Shown here piece after piece: positions 21,913 through 31,019 of a DNA stretch of 39,996 nt. The stretch's first letter is position 1. Every line of letters starts with the position of its first letter. Origin of the DNA: CAVQGZ01 sp964356295 (GTDB lineage: Bacteria; Actinomycetota; Actinomycetes; Jiangellales; Jiangellaceae); contig CAYHHE010000019.1 in the NCBI GenBank assembly GCA_964356295.1, forward strand, positions 1-39,996, read 5' to 3'. The position numbers were made by a program, and so were the translations under genes. The notes below the pieces were generated by a model. It did no database searches. It was not told the DNA's origin and saw only the letters and a program-made list of their open reading frames with translations.

Positions 21913-22827
21913 ATGACGCAGCCTCACCTCGGGCCCGCCTTGCACGGCGCGGTCGACCTGTCTGCCCTGCGTGATCGGCCCGCCGCCGGCGCCTCGAACG
22001 CAGCCCCGTCCTCCGGCGAGTTCGTGGTGGACGTCACCGAGGCGACCTTCGAGCAGGATGTCCTGACGCAGTCGCAGACCGTGCCGGTCGTCATCGACTT
22101 CTGGGCCAGCTGGTGCGGCCCGTGCAAGCAGCTCTCCCCGGTGCTGGAGAAGCTGGCTGCGGAGTACGCGGGGCGGTTCGTGCTGGCCAAGATCGACGTG
22201 GACGCGAACCAGCGGATCGCGGCCGCGGCTCAGGTGCAGTCGATCCCGATGATCGTCGGGGTCGTCGCGGGTCAGGTGGTGCCGCTGTTCGCCGGTGCCT
22301 ACCCCGAGCCGCAGGTGCGTCAGTACATCGACGAGCTGCTCAAGGTGGCGGCCGCGAACGGTGTGAGTGGGACGGCGCAGGCGAGGTCCTCGACCACCGC
22401 AGAGACCGCCGCCGAGGTGGTGGACCCACGGTGGGACGCTGCCGCGGACGCGATCGATCGCGGAGACCTGGCGGCTGCGTCGCAGACGTTCCGGGCCTTG
22501 CTCGCCGAACGCCCCGACGACCCCGACGCGCTGGTCGGCCTGGCCCAGGTGGAGCTCCTCCAGCGCGTGCAGGACGCCGACCCGGCACTTCATGAGCGCG
22601 CCAACGCGAACCCTGCGGACGTGGACGCCGCCTGCGCCGTGGCCGACGTCGAGGTGGCCACCGGGGACGTCGAGGCTGCGTTCGCCCGACTGGTCGAGGC
22701 GGTGAGGCTGTGCGAGGCAGACGAGCGCAAGCGAGCCCGCGAGCACCTGCTCGCGCTGTTCGAGCTCGTCGGGGACGACCCGAGGGTCGCCAAGGCCCGG
22801 CTCGCGCTGGCCAACGCGCTGTTCTGA
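21913..22827 (+). CDS. Thioredoxin-fold protein with TPR-like tail (CnoX/YbbN-type)
   Basis: A 304-residue cytosolic protein: an N-terminal extension (about 1-36), a thioredoxin domain with the active site FWASWCGPCKQ (Cys68, Cys71) and the cis-Pro in QSIPMIVGV, then a helical C-terminal half (about 160-304) made of TPR-like repeats (AIDRGDLAAASQTFRALLAE, PADVDAACAVADVEVATGDV). This is the CnoX/YbbN layout, in which the protein works as a chaperone-redoxin holding oxidation-sensitive clients. Unlike the E. coli protein, which lacks a full CxxC, this one keeps WCGPC and could be redox-active. Actinobacterial homologues share the start MTQP...GAVDLSALR. Confidence 0.9.
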   Translation: MTQPHLGPALHGAVDLSALRDRPAAGASNAAPSSGEFVVDVTEATFEQDVLTQSQTVPVVIDFWASWCGPCKQLSPVLEKLAAEYAGRFVLAKIDVDANQRIAAAAQVQSIPMIVGVVAGQVVPLFAGAYPEPQVRQYIDELLKVAAANGVSGTAQARSSTTAETAAEVVDPRWDAAADAIDRGDLAAASQTFRALLAERPDDPDALVGLAQVELLQRVQDADPALHERANANPADVDAACAVADVEVATGDVEAAFARLVEAVRLCEADERKRAREHLLALFELVGDDPRVAKARLALANALF

Positions 22828-22849
22828 GCGGCGCCCCGGAGTCGACGCA

Positions 22850-23626
22850 GTGACGCCGGGCAGCCCGACGGCTGCGTTCCAGCGCACGCGGAACGAGTTG
22901 GACGGCATCCGCGACGCCTGTCGCCGTGACCAGAGCCGCAATGGCTACTTCGCGGCCATGTACGGCCGCGTCACGGCTGCGGTCGAGCAGCGCAGCGAGG
23001 ACGGCCGGTTCGACGACGCGGCGCGCATGGCGACGTTCGTGGCCGCCTTCGCCGCTCGCTACACCCGGGCCTTCCGCGCCCGGGCGGCGGGACGGCCGAC
23101 CACGCAGGCTTGGGCGCTGGCCTTCGACGCAGCCGAGCAGCCCGATCCGCTGGTGGTGCAGCACCTGCTGCTGGGCATGAACGCCCACATCAACCTCGAC
23201 CTGGGAGTCGTGGTGGCCGGGCTCGCCGGCTCCAGCAGTTCGCTGGCGCCGCTGGCCGGCGACTTCGATGCCATCAACACGGTGCTCGCCGAGATCGTGG
23301 ACCGCTGCCAGGAGGCTGTGACAGCAGCCTCCCCAGCGCTGGGCCTGGTCGATCAGGTGCTCGGCCGCGCCGACGAGGAGGCGGCGGGCTTCTCGCTGCG
23401 GCTCGCGCGGCACGGTGCGTGGGAGTTCGCCGGACGACTGCACGGGGCCGCGCGACCCGACCGGCCGGGGCTCGTGCGGGCGCGGGACGTCTCGGTCGCC
23501 GAGGTGGGGCGGCGGTTGCTGACCCGAGCCGGGCCCGCGGATGCAGTCCAGCGTGTGCTCCGGCTCACCGAATGGCGCTCGCCGTCCGAGGTCATCGACC
23601 TGCTCAGCGCCGTCGACGTCTCCTGA
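22850..23626 (+). CDS. DUF5995-like protein of unknown function
   Basis: A 258-residue soluble, alpha-helical protein without signal peptide or membrane segment. I recognise it as resembling the DUF5995 group from the segment LLLGMNAHINLDLGVVVAG in the middle and CRRDQSRNGYFAAMYGRVTA near the N-terminus, but I cannot confirm this without a search. The conserved His and Asp in NAHINLD could bind metal. GTG 22850 follows the thioredoxin-like gene by 22 bp, probably in the same transcript. It converges on glgB with 9 bp between stops and no terminator visible. No function can be assigned. Confidence 0.75.
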   Translation: MTPGSPTAAFQRTRNELDGIRDACRRDQSRNGYFAAMYGRVTAAVEQRSEDGRFDDAARMATFVAAFAARYTRAFRARAAGRPTTQAWALAFDAAEQPDPLVVQHLLLGMNAHINLDLGVVVAGLAGSSSSLAPLAGDFDAINTVLAEIVDRCQEAVTAASPALGLVDQVLGRADEEAAGFSLRLARHGAWEFAGRLHGAARPDRPGLVRARDVSVAEVGRRLLTRAGPADAVQRVLRLTEWRSPSEVIDLLSAVDVS

Positions 23627-23635
23627 GCGACCGCG

Positions 23636-25867
23636 TCAGCCGGACGCGCCGTCCCAGCGCAGCCACAGAGTGCCCAGCGGGGGGAGGCTCAGGGTGGCCG
23701 ACGCCGGACGCCCGTGCCATCCCTGCGGCGAGGCGTCCAGGCCGCCGAGGTTGCCCACACCCGACCCGCCGTAGGACTCCGCGTCGGTGTTGAGGATCTC
23801 GGTCCACCATCCGGCGTGCGGAAGGCCGATGCGGTAGCCCCCGTGCGGGACCGCGGCGAAGTTGGACACGCAGGCCACGACGGAGCCATCGGAGCCGAAG
23901 CGCAGGAACGAGTAGACGTTGCCCGCGGCATCGTTGGCGTCGATCCAGGAGAACCCGGCGGGGTCACTGTCCAGGCTCCACAGCGCTGCGGACTCGCGGT
24001 AGCGCGCGTTCATGTCCTTGACCGCCGCGTGCACGCCCAGGTGCTCGCGATGGTCCAGCAGCCACCAGTCGAGCTCGTGCGACTCCGACCACTCCGCGTC
24101 CTGGCCGATCTCTGCGCCCATGAACAGCAGCTGCTTGCCCGGATGGGCCCACATGAACGCAAGGTAGGCGCGCACGTTCGCCAGCTGCTGCCAGCGGTCG
24201 CCGGGCATCTTGCGCAGCAGCGAGCCCTTGCCGTGCACGACCTCGTCGTGGGACAGCGGCAGCACGTAGTTCTCGGTGTAGGCGTACATCATCGCGAAGG
24301 TCATCTGGTGGTGGTGGTACTGCCGGTAGATCGGCTCCCGGCTCATGTAGCCGAGCGTGTCGTGCATCCACCCCATGTTCCACTTGAAGCCGAAGCCCAG
24401 ACCGCCGACATGGGTGGGTCGTGAGACGCCGGGCCACGCGGTGGACTCCTCGGCCATCGTGGAGATGCCCGGGACCCTCTTGTAGACGGTGGCGTTGGTC
24501 TCCTGCAGGAAGCCGATCGCCTCGAGGTTCTCCCGTCCGCCGTACATGTTCGGCGTCCACTGGCCGCCCTCGCGCGAGTAGTCCAGGTAGAGCATCGAGG
24601 CGACAGCGTCGACGCGCAGACCGTCCACGTGGAACTGCTCGAGCCAGTAGACGGCGTTGGCGACGAGGAAGTTGCGCACCTCGGTGCGTCCGTAGTCGAA
24701 CACGAACGTGCCCCAGTCGGGCTGCTCGCCGCGACGAGGGTCGGGGTGCTCGTACAGCGGGGTGCCGTCGAAGCGGGCCAGCGCCCACTCGTCCTTGGGG
24801 AAGTGCGCCGGGACCCAGTCGACGATCACGCCGATACCCGCCTGGTGGAAGGCGTCGATGAGGAACCGAAGGTCGTCCGGGGTGCCGAAGCGAGCAGTCG
24901 GGGCGAAGTACGACGTCACCTGGTAGCCCCACGACCCGCCGAAGGGGTGCTCGGCGAGTGGCAGGAACTCCACGTGGGTGAAGCCGAGGTCCTTGACATA
25001 CGGGACGAGCTCGTCCACCAGGTCGCGGAAGCTGCGTCCGTGACGCCACGATCCGAGGTGGACCTCGTAGATCGACATGGGTGAGCTCACCGGAGCGAGC
25101 CGGGCGCGTTGCTCCATCCAGTCGGCGTCCTGCCACTGGTAGGCGGAGGTGAACACGACCGAGGCCGTCGACGGTGGAACCTCGGTGGCGAAGGCGAACG
25201 GGTCGGCCTTCTGCCGCCAGACCCCGTCACGGCCGAGGACCTCGTACTTGTAGCGCGTCCCGTCACCCACGTCCGGGACGAACAGCTCCCAGACCCCGCT
25301 GCTACCCAGCGAGCGCATGGGCGAGCCCTGGCCGTCCCAGTAGTTGAAGTCGCCCACCACCCGGACCCCGCGGGCCGAGGGAGCCCACACGGCGAAGGAC
25401 GTGCCGGAGACCTCGCCCATCAGCGTCTCGTAGGTGCGCACGTGGGCTCCGAGTACCTGCCACAGCTGCTCGTGGCGGCCCTCACCGACCAGGTGAAGGT
25501 CGACCTCCCCAAGGGTGGGCAAGAAGCGGAAGGGGTCGTCGGTGTGCGTCGTCGACCCCCCGTAGGTGACCTCCAGCCGGTAGTCGGGCACCTCGGGGAT
25601 GGGCAGCGCCGCGCTGAACACCCCCGCGTGCTCGTGTGCCAGCTCGAAGCGCTGGTCACCCATCACCACCACGACCTTGTCCGCCATCGGCCGAAGCACC
25701 CGTATGGTCACCCCGTCGTCATGAAGGTGGGGCCCGAGGACCGAGTGCGGGTCGGCGAAGTCACCCGCCACGAGGTGGTCGATGGTGGTGTGGTCGACCG
25801 GTAGCAGTGAGGGCCGGTGACCGCCTGCCCGATCGGGGCCGGCGGGGGTGGTGGGTGGCTTCGTCAC
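23636..25867 (-). CDS. glgB: 1,4-alpha-glucan branching enzyme
   Basis: Introduces alpha-1,6 branches into the linear glucan made by GlgE. The 743-residue protein has an N-terminal extension, a CBM48 domain (TSFAVWAPSARGVRVVGDFN) and a GH13 barrel with the four conserved regions: DWVPAHF, GLRVDAVAS (nucleophile Asp420), STMAEEST (acid Glu) and LPLSHDEVVHGKGS. It ends in an all-beta domain. Start GTG 25867 was chosen because it lies right after a 10-codon mini-ORF bridging from mak and is preceded by GAAAGG; longer in-frame readings run into mak. It is last in the glgE-treS-mak-glgB operon. Confidence 0.96.
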   Translation of the reverse strand: MTKPPTTPAGPDRAGGHRPSLLPVDHTTIDHLVAGDFADPHSVLGPHLHDDGVTIRVLRPMADKVVVVMGDQRFELAHEHAGVFSAALPIPEVPDYRLEVTYGGSTTHTDDPFRFLPTLGEVDLHLVGEGRHEQLWQVLGAHVRTYETLMGEVSGTSFAVWAPSARGVRVVGDFNYWDGQGSPMRSLGSSGVWELFVPDVGDGTRYKYEVLGRDGVWRQKADPFAFATEVPPSTASVVFTSAYQWQDADWMEQRARLAPVSSPMSIYEVHLGSWRHGRSFRDLVDELVPYVKDLGFTHVEFLPLAEHPFGGSWGYQVTSYFAPTARFGTPDDLRFLIDAFHQAGIGVIVDWVPAHFPKDEWALARFDGTPLYEHPDPRRGEQPDWGTFVFDYGRTEVRNFLVANAVYWLEQFHVDGLRVDAVASMLYLDYSREGGQWTPNMYGGRENLEAIGFLQETNATVYKRVPGISTMAEESTAWPGVSRPTHVGGLGFGFKWNMGWMHDTLGYMSREPIYRQYHHHQMTFAMMYAYTENYVLPLSHDEVVHGKGSLLRKMPGDRWQQLANVRAYLAFMWAHPGKQLLFMGAEIGQDAEWSESHELDWWLLDHREHLGVHAAVKDMNARYRESAALWSLDSDPAGFSWIDANDAAGNVYSFLRFGSDGSVVACVSNFAAVPHGGYRIGLPHAGWWTEILNTDAESYGGSGVGNLGGLDASPQGWHGRPASATLSLPPLGTLWLRWDGASG

Positions 25868-25896
25868 GGGGCCAGCCTTTCGCGTGTGGGGGTCAT
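25864..25896 (-). CDS. 10-codon mini-ORF coupling mak to glgB
   Basis: Reading MTPTRERLAP, this mini-ORF begins at an ATG overlapping the mak stop (ATGA) and ends at a TGA overlapping the glgB start (GTGA). It contains a copy of GAAAGGCTGGC, also the 3' end of mak, where it encodes ERLA; the two copies are 29 bp apart. It may hand ribosomes from mak to glgB. Chance is possible, as the gap is only 25 bp. Confidence 0.35.
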   Translation of the reverse strand: MTPTRERLAP

Positions 25897-27287
25897 TGCG
25901 CCAGCCTTTCCAGAGCGCTGCGCGGGATGACGGTCCAGGTGGGTCGGTTGCGGGCTTCGTAGACCAGCTCGTAGACGGCCTTGTCCGTCTCGTAGGCCCG
26001 AAGCAGAGGCGCCTGCGCGACCGGGTCGAGGTTGCCGACCGAGACGTAGCCGTCCAGGAACGCGTCGCGGTTGCGCTGGGACCACTCGGTGGCCCGATAG
26101 GCCAGCTGGGAGTCCTCGGCATGGTCGGACAGAAGCGTGTGCTGGGCCACGTAGTCGAACGAGCGCAGCATGCCGGCGACGTCACGCACGGGGGAGTCCA
26201 GGGCCGTGCGGGCCTCGATGGGCTTCTCCGGCTCGCCCTCGAAGTCGATGAGCTTCCAGTTCACCGACGTGCGCAGGACCTGGCCCAGGTGCAGGTCACC
26301 GTGGATGCGCTGGACGGGGACCGGCGTGTCGCTGGTGGCGAACTCGTCGTAGGCCGCCTTGAGGCCGGAGGCCAACGGGGCGAGCGTGGGCACCTCCGCA
26401 ACCGCCTGGTCCAGGCGCGCCGCCATGGCCGCGGCCTCGGCTGCTTTCTGCTGGTTGCCCCACACCGCGGTGGGCATCACCTCGCGCAGCGCGGCGTGCA
26501 CGGTCGCGGTGGCCCGTCCGAGCCGGAAGGACTCCCCGGCGAAGTCACCGCCGACCTCGTCGGCGTGCAGGTCTCGCTCGGCGAACAGGTCGGCCACGCT
26601 GGTAAGGGCCAGCCGCCATCCGTCGGTGGCGGTGACCAGGAAGCGCTGCAGCATCGCCAGGCTCCCGTGCAGCACAGCGCCGTCGGCCTCCGGACGCGGG
26701 TCGCGCCACTGGCCGTCGACCCAGCCCAGAAGCGGAGCCACGTAGGGGCAGTCGGTGCGCGCGAGCGCTGCGTGGACGTCGATGTCAGGGTTGGTGCCCG
26801 GGGTCAGCCGCCGGAAGACCTTGAGCAGGGCCTGGTCACCGAAGGCCAACGAGGTGTTGGTCTGCTCCCCGGTGAGCACCAGCGACTCCACCCCCTGGGG
26901 GATGTCCGCCGCTGGTACGCGGGAGAAGGCAAGGGCCCCCAGTGACGCTTCGTTCCGCAGGGCGTCCAGCAGCAGACCGGTGGCGTGCCGGTCGTGCAGG
27001 GCGTCGTAGACGAAGCGTCCGTCGACCTCGCCGACGAGCACGTGCTCCAAGCGGGGGTCGCGCTCGCGGTGGGAGCTCACCGGGACCTGGTAGGCGGTCG
27101 AGCGCGACCCCACGCCGGGCGCCTCCTGGTCGACCGCCACCACCAGATGGTCGATCGGGGGCTCACCCTCGACGGCCGTGTGGGCCAGCACCCGCACCCC
27201 GGTGGTGGCCCAGTCCTTGCCGGCGAACCAGCGTTGAGTGGGCAGCCAGGGGGTCAGCAGGGCGGCCAGGCGCTCCGGTGCGATCAC
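25893..27287 (-). CDS. mak: Maltokinase
   Basis: ATP-dependent phosphorylation of maltose to maltose-1-phosphate, the substrate of GlgE (also called Pep2). The 464-residue protein has the cap region TQRWFAGKDWATTGVRVLAH at the N-terminus and the aminoglycoside-phosphotransferase-like kinase core: RIHGDLHLGQVLR with the catalytic Asp and LIDFEGEPEKP for the Mg2+-binding region. The length is typical. GTG 27287 overlaps the treS stop (GTGA) with GGGGAGG upstream, so translation is coupled; in many actinobacteria treS and mak are fused or adjacent. The protein may form a complex with TreS, as known in mycobacteria. Confidence 0.95.
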   Translation of the reverse strand: MIAPERLAALLTPWLPTQRWFAGKDWATTGVRVLAHTAVEGEPPIDHLVVAVDQEAPGVGSRSTAYQVPVSSHRERDPRLEHVLVGEVDGRFVYDALHDRHATGLLLDALRNEASLGALAFSRVPAADIPQGVESLVLTGEQTNTSLAFGDQALLKVFRRLTPGTNPDIDVHAALARTDCPYVAPLLGWVDGQWRDPRPEADGAVLHGSLAMLQRFLVTATDGWRLALTSVADLFAERDLHADEVGGDFAGESFRLGRATATVHAALREVMPTAVWGNQQKAAEAAAMAARLDQAVAEVPTLAPLASGLKAAYDEFATSDTPVPVQRIHGDLHLGQVLRTSVNWKLIDFEGEPEKPIEARTALDSPVRDVAGMLRSFDYVAQHTLLSDHAEDSQLAYRATEWSQRNRDAFLDGYVSVGNLDPVAQAPLLRAYETDKAVYELVYEARNRPTWTVIPRSALERLAQ

Positions 27288-28978
27288 AGCAGCTCCTCCC
27301 CGGGCGGGGTCAGGCTGAACCAGTAGAAGCCGTGGTTGCCGAGGGTCAGCAGGTAGGGCAGCTCACCGATAGCCGGGAACAGAACCCCCCCGGTCATCTC
27401 CGTGGGCTGCCAGGCCTCCCAGCGGCGCAGGTCCAGCTCCACCGGCTGCGGGAACCGTGAGAGGTTGTTGACGCAGAGCACGACGTCGTCGCCGAACTGT
27501 CGCACGAACGACAGCACGGACGGGTTCGACCCGCCAACGTCGATGAAGTCGCCGAGGCCGAACGCGGGGTTCTCCCGACGCAGCCGGAGCATCCGGCGGG
27601 TCCAGTGCAGCAGCGACGAGGTGGTGCGGCTCTGCGCCTCAACGTTGGTGACCTGATAGCCGTACACCGTGTCCATGACCACGGGCAGGGTGAGCCGCCC
27701 GGGCTCGGCGGTGGAGAAGCCGGAGTTGCGGTCCGGGGTCCACTGCATCGGCGTGCGCACCCCGTCCCGGTCGCCGAGCCAGATGTTGTCGCCCATGCCG
27801 ATCTCGTCCCCGTAGTACAGGACGGGGGAGCCGGGCAGGGACAGCAGCAGCGCGGTGAACAGCTCGATCTGGTTGCGGTCGTTGTCCAGCAGCGGGGCCA
27901 GCCGGCGGCGGATGCCGATGTTGGCCTTCATCCGTGGGTCGATGGCGTACTCGGCCCACATGTAGTCCCTCTCCTCGTCGGTGACCATCTCCAGGGTCAG
28001 CTCGTCGTGGTTGCGCAGGAAGATGCCCCACTGGCAGTTCCGTGGGATCCTCGGGGTCCGCTCGAGGATCTCGGAGATGGGGTAGCGGGACTCACGTCGC
28101 ACCGCCATGAAGATCCGCGGCATGACAGGGAAGTGGAACGCCATGTGGCACTCGTCGCCGTCGGCGTCGGGGTCCCCGAAGTACTCCACGACGTCCTCCG
28201 GCCACTGGTTGGCCTCGCACAGCAGTACCCGGTCGGGGTAGGTGCGCTCGACCATGGCCCTGATGTCCCTGAGGAACGCGTGGGTCTCCGGGAGGTTCTC
28301 GCAGCTGGTGCCCTCCCGCTCGTACAGGTACGGGACGGCGTCGAGGCGGAAGCCGTCCACACCGAGGTCGAGCCAGAAGCGCAGCGACTCCAGCATCGCC
28401 TCGCGCACCGCGGGGTTGTCGAAGTTCAGGTCCGGCTGGTGGCTGAAGAAGCGGTGCCAGTAGTACTGCTTGCGCACCGGGTCGAAGGTCCAGTTCGACA
28501 CCTCCGAGTCGACGAAGATGATCCTCGCGTCGGCATAGCCGTCGTCGGAGTCGGCCCACACGTAGAACTCGCCGTGCGGTCCGTGCGGGTCAGCGCGCGA
28601 GGACTGGAACCACGGGTGCTGGTCCGAGGTGTGGTTCATGACCATGTCGATGATCACCCGGATGCCGCGTTCGTGGGCCCTGTCCAGCAGCGCACGGAAG
28701 TTCTCGACAGTGCCGAACTCGGGCAGGATCTCGGTGTAGGACGACACGTCGTACCCGCCGTCCCGCAGCGGACTGGCGAAGAACGGCGGCAGCCACAGGC
28801 AGTCGACGCCGAGCCACTCGAGGTAGTCCAGCCGGTCGATGAGCCCGCGCATGTCGCCCACCCCGTCGGAGTTGGAGTCGGCGAAGGAACGGACGAGCAC
28901 TTCGTAGAACACCGCCCTCTTGAACCACAGCGGGTCGGTTCCTCGCGGCGGGAGCCCGTGGTGGGTCACCATGACCAT
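27284..28978 (-). CDS. treS: Trehalose synthase (maltose alpha-D-glucosyltransferase)
   Basis: Interconverts trehalose and maltose. The 564-residue GH13 enzyme begins WFKRAVFYEVLVRSFADSNS and carries the family regions DMVMNHTSDQHPWF, GFRLDAVPYLYE (nucleophile Asp213), LLCEANQWP (Glu255) and FLRNHDELTLE. It lacks a maltokinase extension because mak is a separate overlapping gene. ATG 28978 overlaps the glgE 3' end by 13 bp; a second ATG at 28972 is possible. No Shine-Dalgarno is clear, so translation probably depends on coupling to glgE. It supplies maltose to Mak. Confidence 0.96.
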   Translation of the reverse strand: MVMVTHHGLPPRGTDPLWFKRAVFYEVLVRSFADSNSDGVGDMRGLIDRLDYLEWLGVDCLWLPPFFASPLRDGGYDVSSYTEILPEFGTVENFRALLDRAHERGIRVIIDMVMNHTSDQHPWFQSSRADPHGPHGEFYVWADSDDGYADARIIFVDSEVSNWTFDPVRKQYYWHRFFSHQPDLNFDNPAVREAMLESLRFWLDLGVDGFRLDAVPYLYEREGTSCENLPETHAFLRDIRAMVERTYPDRVLLCEANQWPEDVVEYFGDPDADGDECHMAFHFPVMPRIFMAVRRESRYPISEILERTPRIPRNCQWGIFLRNHDELTLEMVTDEERDYMWAEYAIDPRMKANIGIRRRLAPLLDNDRNQIELFTALLLSLPGSPVLYYGDEIGMGDNIWLGDRDGVRTPMQWTPDRNSGFSTAEPGRLTLPVVMDTVYGYQVTNVEAQSRTTSSLLHWTRRMLRLRRENPAFGLGDFIDVGGSNPSVLSFVRQFGDDVVLCVNNLSRFPQPVELDLRRWEAWQPTEMTGGVLFPAIGELPYLLTLGNHGFYWFSLTPPGEELL

Positions 28979-30957
28979 CGACGCACGCTGATGACGTGCG
29001 CCGGCTCGACGAAGGGGTCGAGGCGGACATAGTTGTGCTGGCCCCAGCGGTACGTGTGACCCGACATCTCGTCATGGGCAGCGAACGTCTCGTGCCAGTC
29101 GAATCCCAGCGCCGGCATGTCAAGGCTCACCAGCGTCTCGCGCGGACCGTGCGGGTCGAGGTTCACCACCACCACGACGGTGTCCGACCCGCCCTCAGGG
29201 ACGGACTTGCTGAACGCCAGGACGTCGGGGTCCTGCGCGTGGTGGAAGCGCAGGTTGCGCAGGCGGTGCAGCGCGGGGTGCTCGCGGCGGATCTGGTTGA
29301 GCCGCGCCAGGTACGGCGCCAGCGACTGACCATCGCGAGGCCCGCCGGGGGCGTAGGCGGCCCAGTCCCGCGGGCGGTACTGGTACTTCTCGGAGTCGAA
29401 GTACTCCTCCGAGCCAGGACGCAGCGCGACGTGCTCGAACAGCTCGTAGCCGGAGTACACCCCCCACGTGGGGGACAGCAGCGAGGCCAGGACGGCCCTG
29501 ATCTTGAACGCCGGTGGCCCCCCGTACTGCAGGTACGCGTGCAGGATGTCCGGGGTGTTGACGAAGAAGTTCGGACGCATGTAGGCCGCGGACTCGCGCA
29601 GCTCGATGGCGTAGTCGGTGAGCTCCTGCTTGCCGTTGCGCCAGGTGAAGTACGTGTAGGACTGCTGGAACCCGACCTTGGCCAGGGTGTGCATCATCGC
29701 CGGGCGGGTGAACGCCTCGGCCAGGAAGACCACGTCCGGGTCAGTCCGACGGATCTCGCCGAGCAGCCGGTGCCAGAAGCTGACCGGCTTGGTGTGCGGG
29801 TTGTCCACCCGGAAGATCCGCACGCCGTGATCCATCCACTGCCTGACGATGCGCAGCACCTCGGCGTAGCTGCCCTCGGGGTCGGTGTCGAAGTTGATCG
29901 GGTAGATGTCCTGGTACTTCTTCGGCGGGTTCTCGGCGTAGGCGATGGACCCATCGACGCGCACGTTGAACCACTCTGGATGCTCGCTGACCCACGGATG
30001 GTCCGGCGAGGCCTGCAGGGCCAGGTCGAGGGCGACCTCCATCCCGAGCTCGCGCGTGCGCGCCACGAAGGCGTCGAAGTCGTCCATCGTGCCGAGGTCG
30101 GGGTGGATCGCGTCGTGCCCACCCTCGGGGGCGCCGATGGCCCACGGCACGCCGGGGTCGTTGGGACCGGCCGAGAGGGTGTTGTTCGGGCCCTTGCGGA
30201 ACGCCGTCCCGATCGGGTGGATGGGGGGGAGGTAGACCACGTCGAAGCCCATGTCTGCGATCGCGGGCAGACGCTGCGCAGCAGTCGTGAAGGTACCGGA
30301 CTGCCAGGTGCCGTCGCGGCGCTTGTGCGCCCCCTCGGAGCGAGGGAAGAACTCGTACCAGGAGCCGTACAGCGCCCGCTCGCGCTCGACGATCAGCGGG
30401 AAGGGCCCCTCGGTGGTCACCAGGTCACGCACCGGGAACTCCTCGAGGATCGCCGTGACCTCCTGGTCCAGGGCAGCGCCGAGACGGACCTCGTCGGGGC
30501 GTCCATGGTCGCGCAGGGCAGCGAGTGCCTGCGTGAGGACCTGTCGTTCGCCGGAGCGCTGGGCGGGGATGCCCGTCAGGGCCCGCTCGAGCAGAAGAGC
30601 GCCCTCGGTGAGCATCAGCTCGACGTCGATCCCGGCAGGGACCTTGATCTCGGCGTTGTGCCGCCAGGTGCCCACCGGGTCGGACCACCCTTCCACGGCC
30701 AGCGACCAGGAGCCCATCTGGTCGGCGGCGAGCGTCGCGTGCCACCGGTCCAGCCCTGGGGCGCCCGGCTTCATCGCGACCCGCGCCCGTTCCGCGCCGT
30801 CGGGCCCGATGAGCACGGCCGTCGCCCGGACGGCGTCATGACCGTCGCGGAACACCGTCGCCGACACCTCGAAGTGCTCCCCGACGACGGACTTCGCCGG
30901 GTAGCGGGCGCAGTTGATCACGGGCTGGACGTCCAGGACGGGGATGCGACCGGTCAC
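28966..30957 (-). CDS. glgE: Alpha-1,4-glucan:maltose-1-phosphate maltosyltransferase
   Basis: Extends alpha-1,4-glucans with maltose from maltose-1-phosphate. The 663-residue GH13_3 enzyme has an N-terminal domain starting VLDVQPVINCARYPAKSVVG and a catalytic barrel with the nucleophile Asp385 in FRVDNPHTKP and the acid Glu414 in FLAEAFTRP; the 29-residue spacing equals that in S. coelicolor GlgEI. GTG 30957 fits the start of known GlgE proteins; the frame continues upstream to 31005, which would overlap the glgP promoter. First gene of the glgE-treS-mak-glgB operon, divergent from glgP. There is no clear Shine-Dalgarno; TTGGAT lies 7 nt upstream as a weak -10. Confidence 0.96.
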   Translation of the reverse strand: MTGRIPVLDVQPVINCARYPAKSVVGEHFEVSATVFRDGHDAVRATAVLIGPDGAERARVAMKPGAPGLDRWHATLAADQMGSWSLAVEGWSDPVGTWRHNAEIKVPAGIDVELMLTEGALLLERALTGIPAQRSGERQVLTQALAALRDHGRPDEVRLGAALDQEVTAILEEFPVRDLVTTEGPFPLIVERERALYGSWYEFFPRSEGAHKRRDGTWQSGTFTTAAQRLPAIADMGFDVVYLPPIHPIGTAFRKGPNNTLSAGPNDPGVPWAIGAPEGGHDAIHPDLGTMDDFDAFVARTRELGMEVALDLALQASPDHPWVSEHPEWFNVRVDGSIAYAENPPKKYQDIYPINFDTDPEGSYAEVLRIVRQWMDHGVRIFRVDNPHTKPVSFWHRLLGEIRRTDPDVVFLAEAFTRPAMMHTLAKVGFQQSYTYFTWRNGKQELTDYAIELRESAAYMRPNFFVNTPDILHAYLQYGGPPAFKIRAVLASLLSPTWGVYSGYELFEHVALRPGSEEYFDSEKYQYRPRDWAAYAPGGPRDGQSLAPYLARLNQIRREHPALHRLRNLRFHHAQDPDVLAFSKSVPEGGSDTVVVVVNLDPHGPRETLVSLDMPALGFDWHETFAAHDEMSGHTYRWGQHNYVRLDPFVEPAHVISVRRWSW

Positions 30958-31006
30958 GTGCCTGATCCAACCGCATCCGGACGTCCCCATCAGCCCTCGG
31001 GGCACC

Positions 31007-31019
31007 TAGGCTCCTGCGG
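31007..31019 (+). promoter_or_regulatory. Leaderless-type promoter of glgP
   Basis: TAGGCT (31007-31012) stands 7 nt before GTG 31020 with no Shine-Dalgarno. Only 62 bp separate the glgP and glgE starts, so synthesis and breakdown genes share one divergent control region. Confidence 0.6.
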
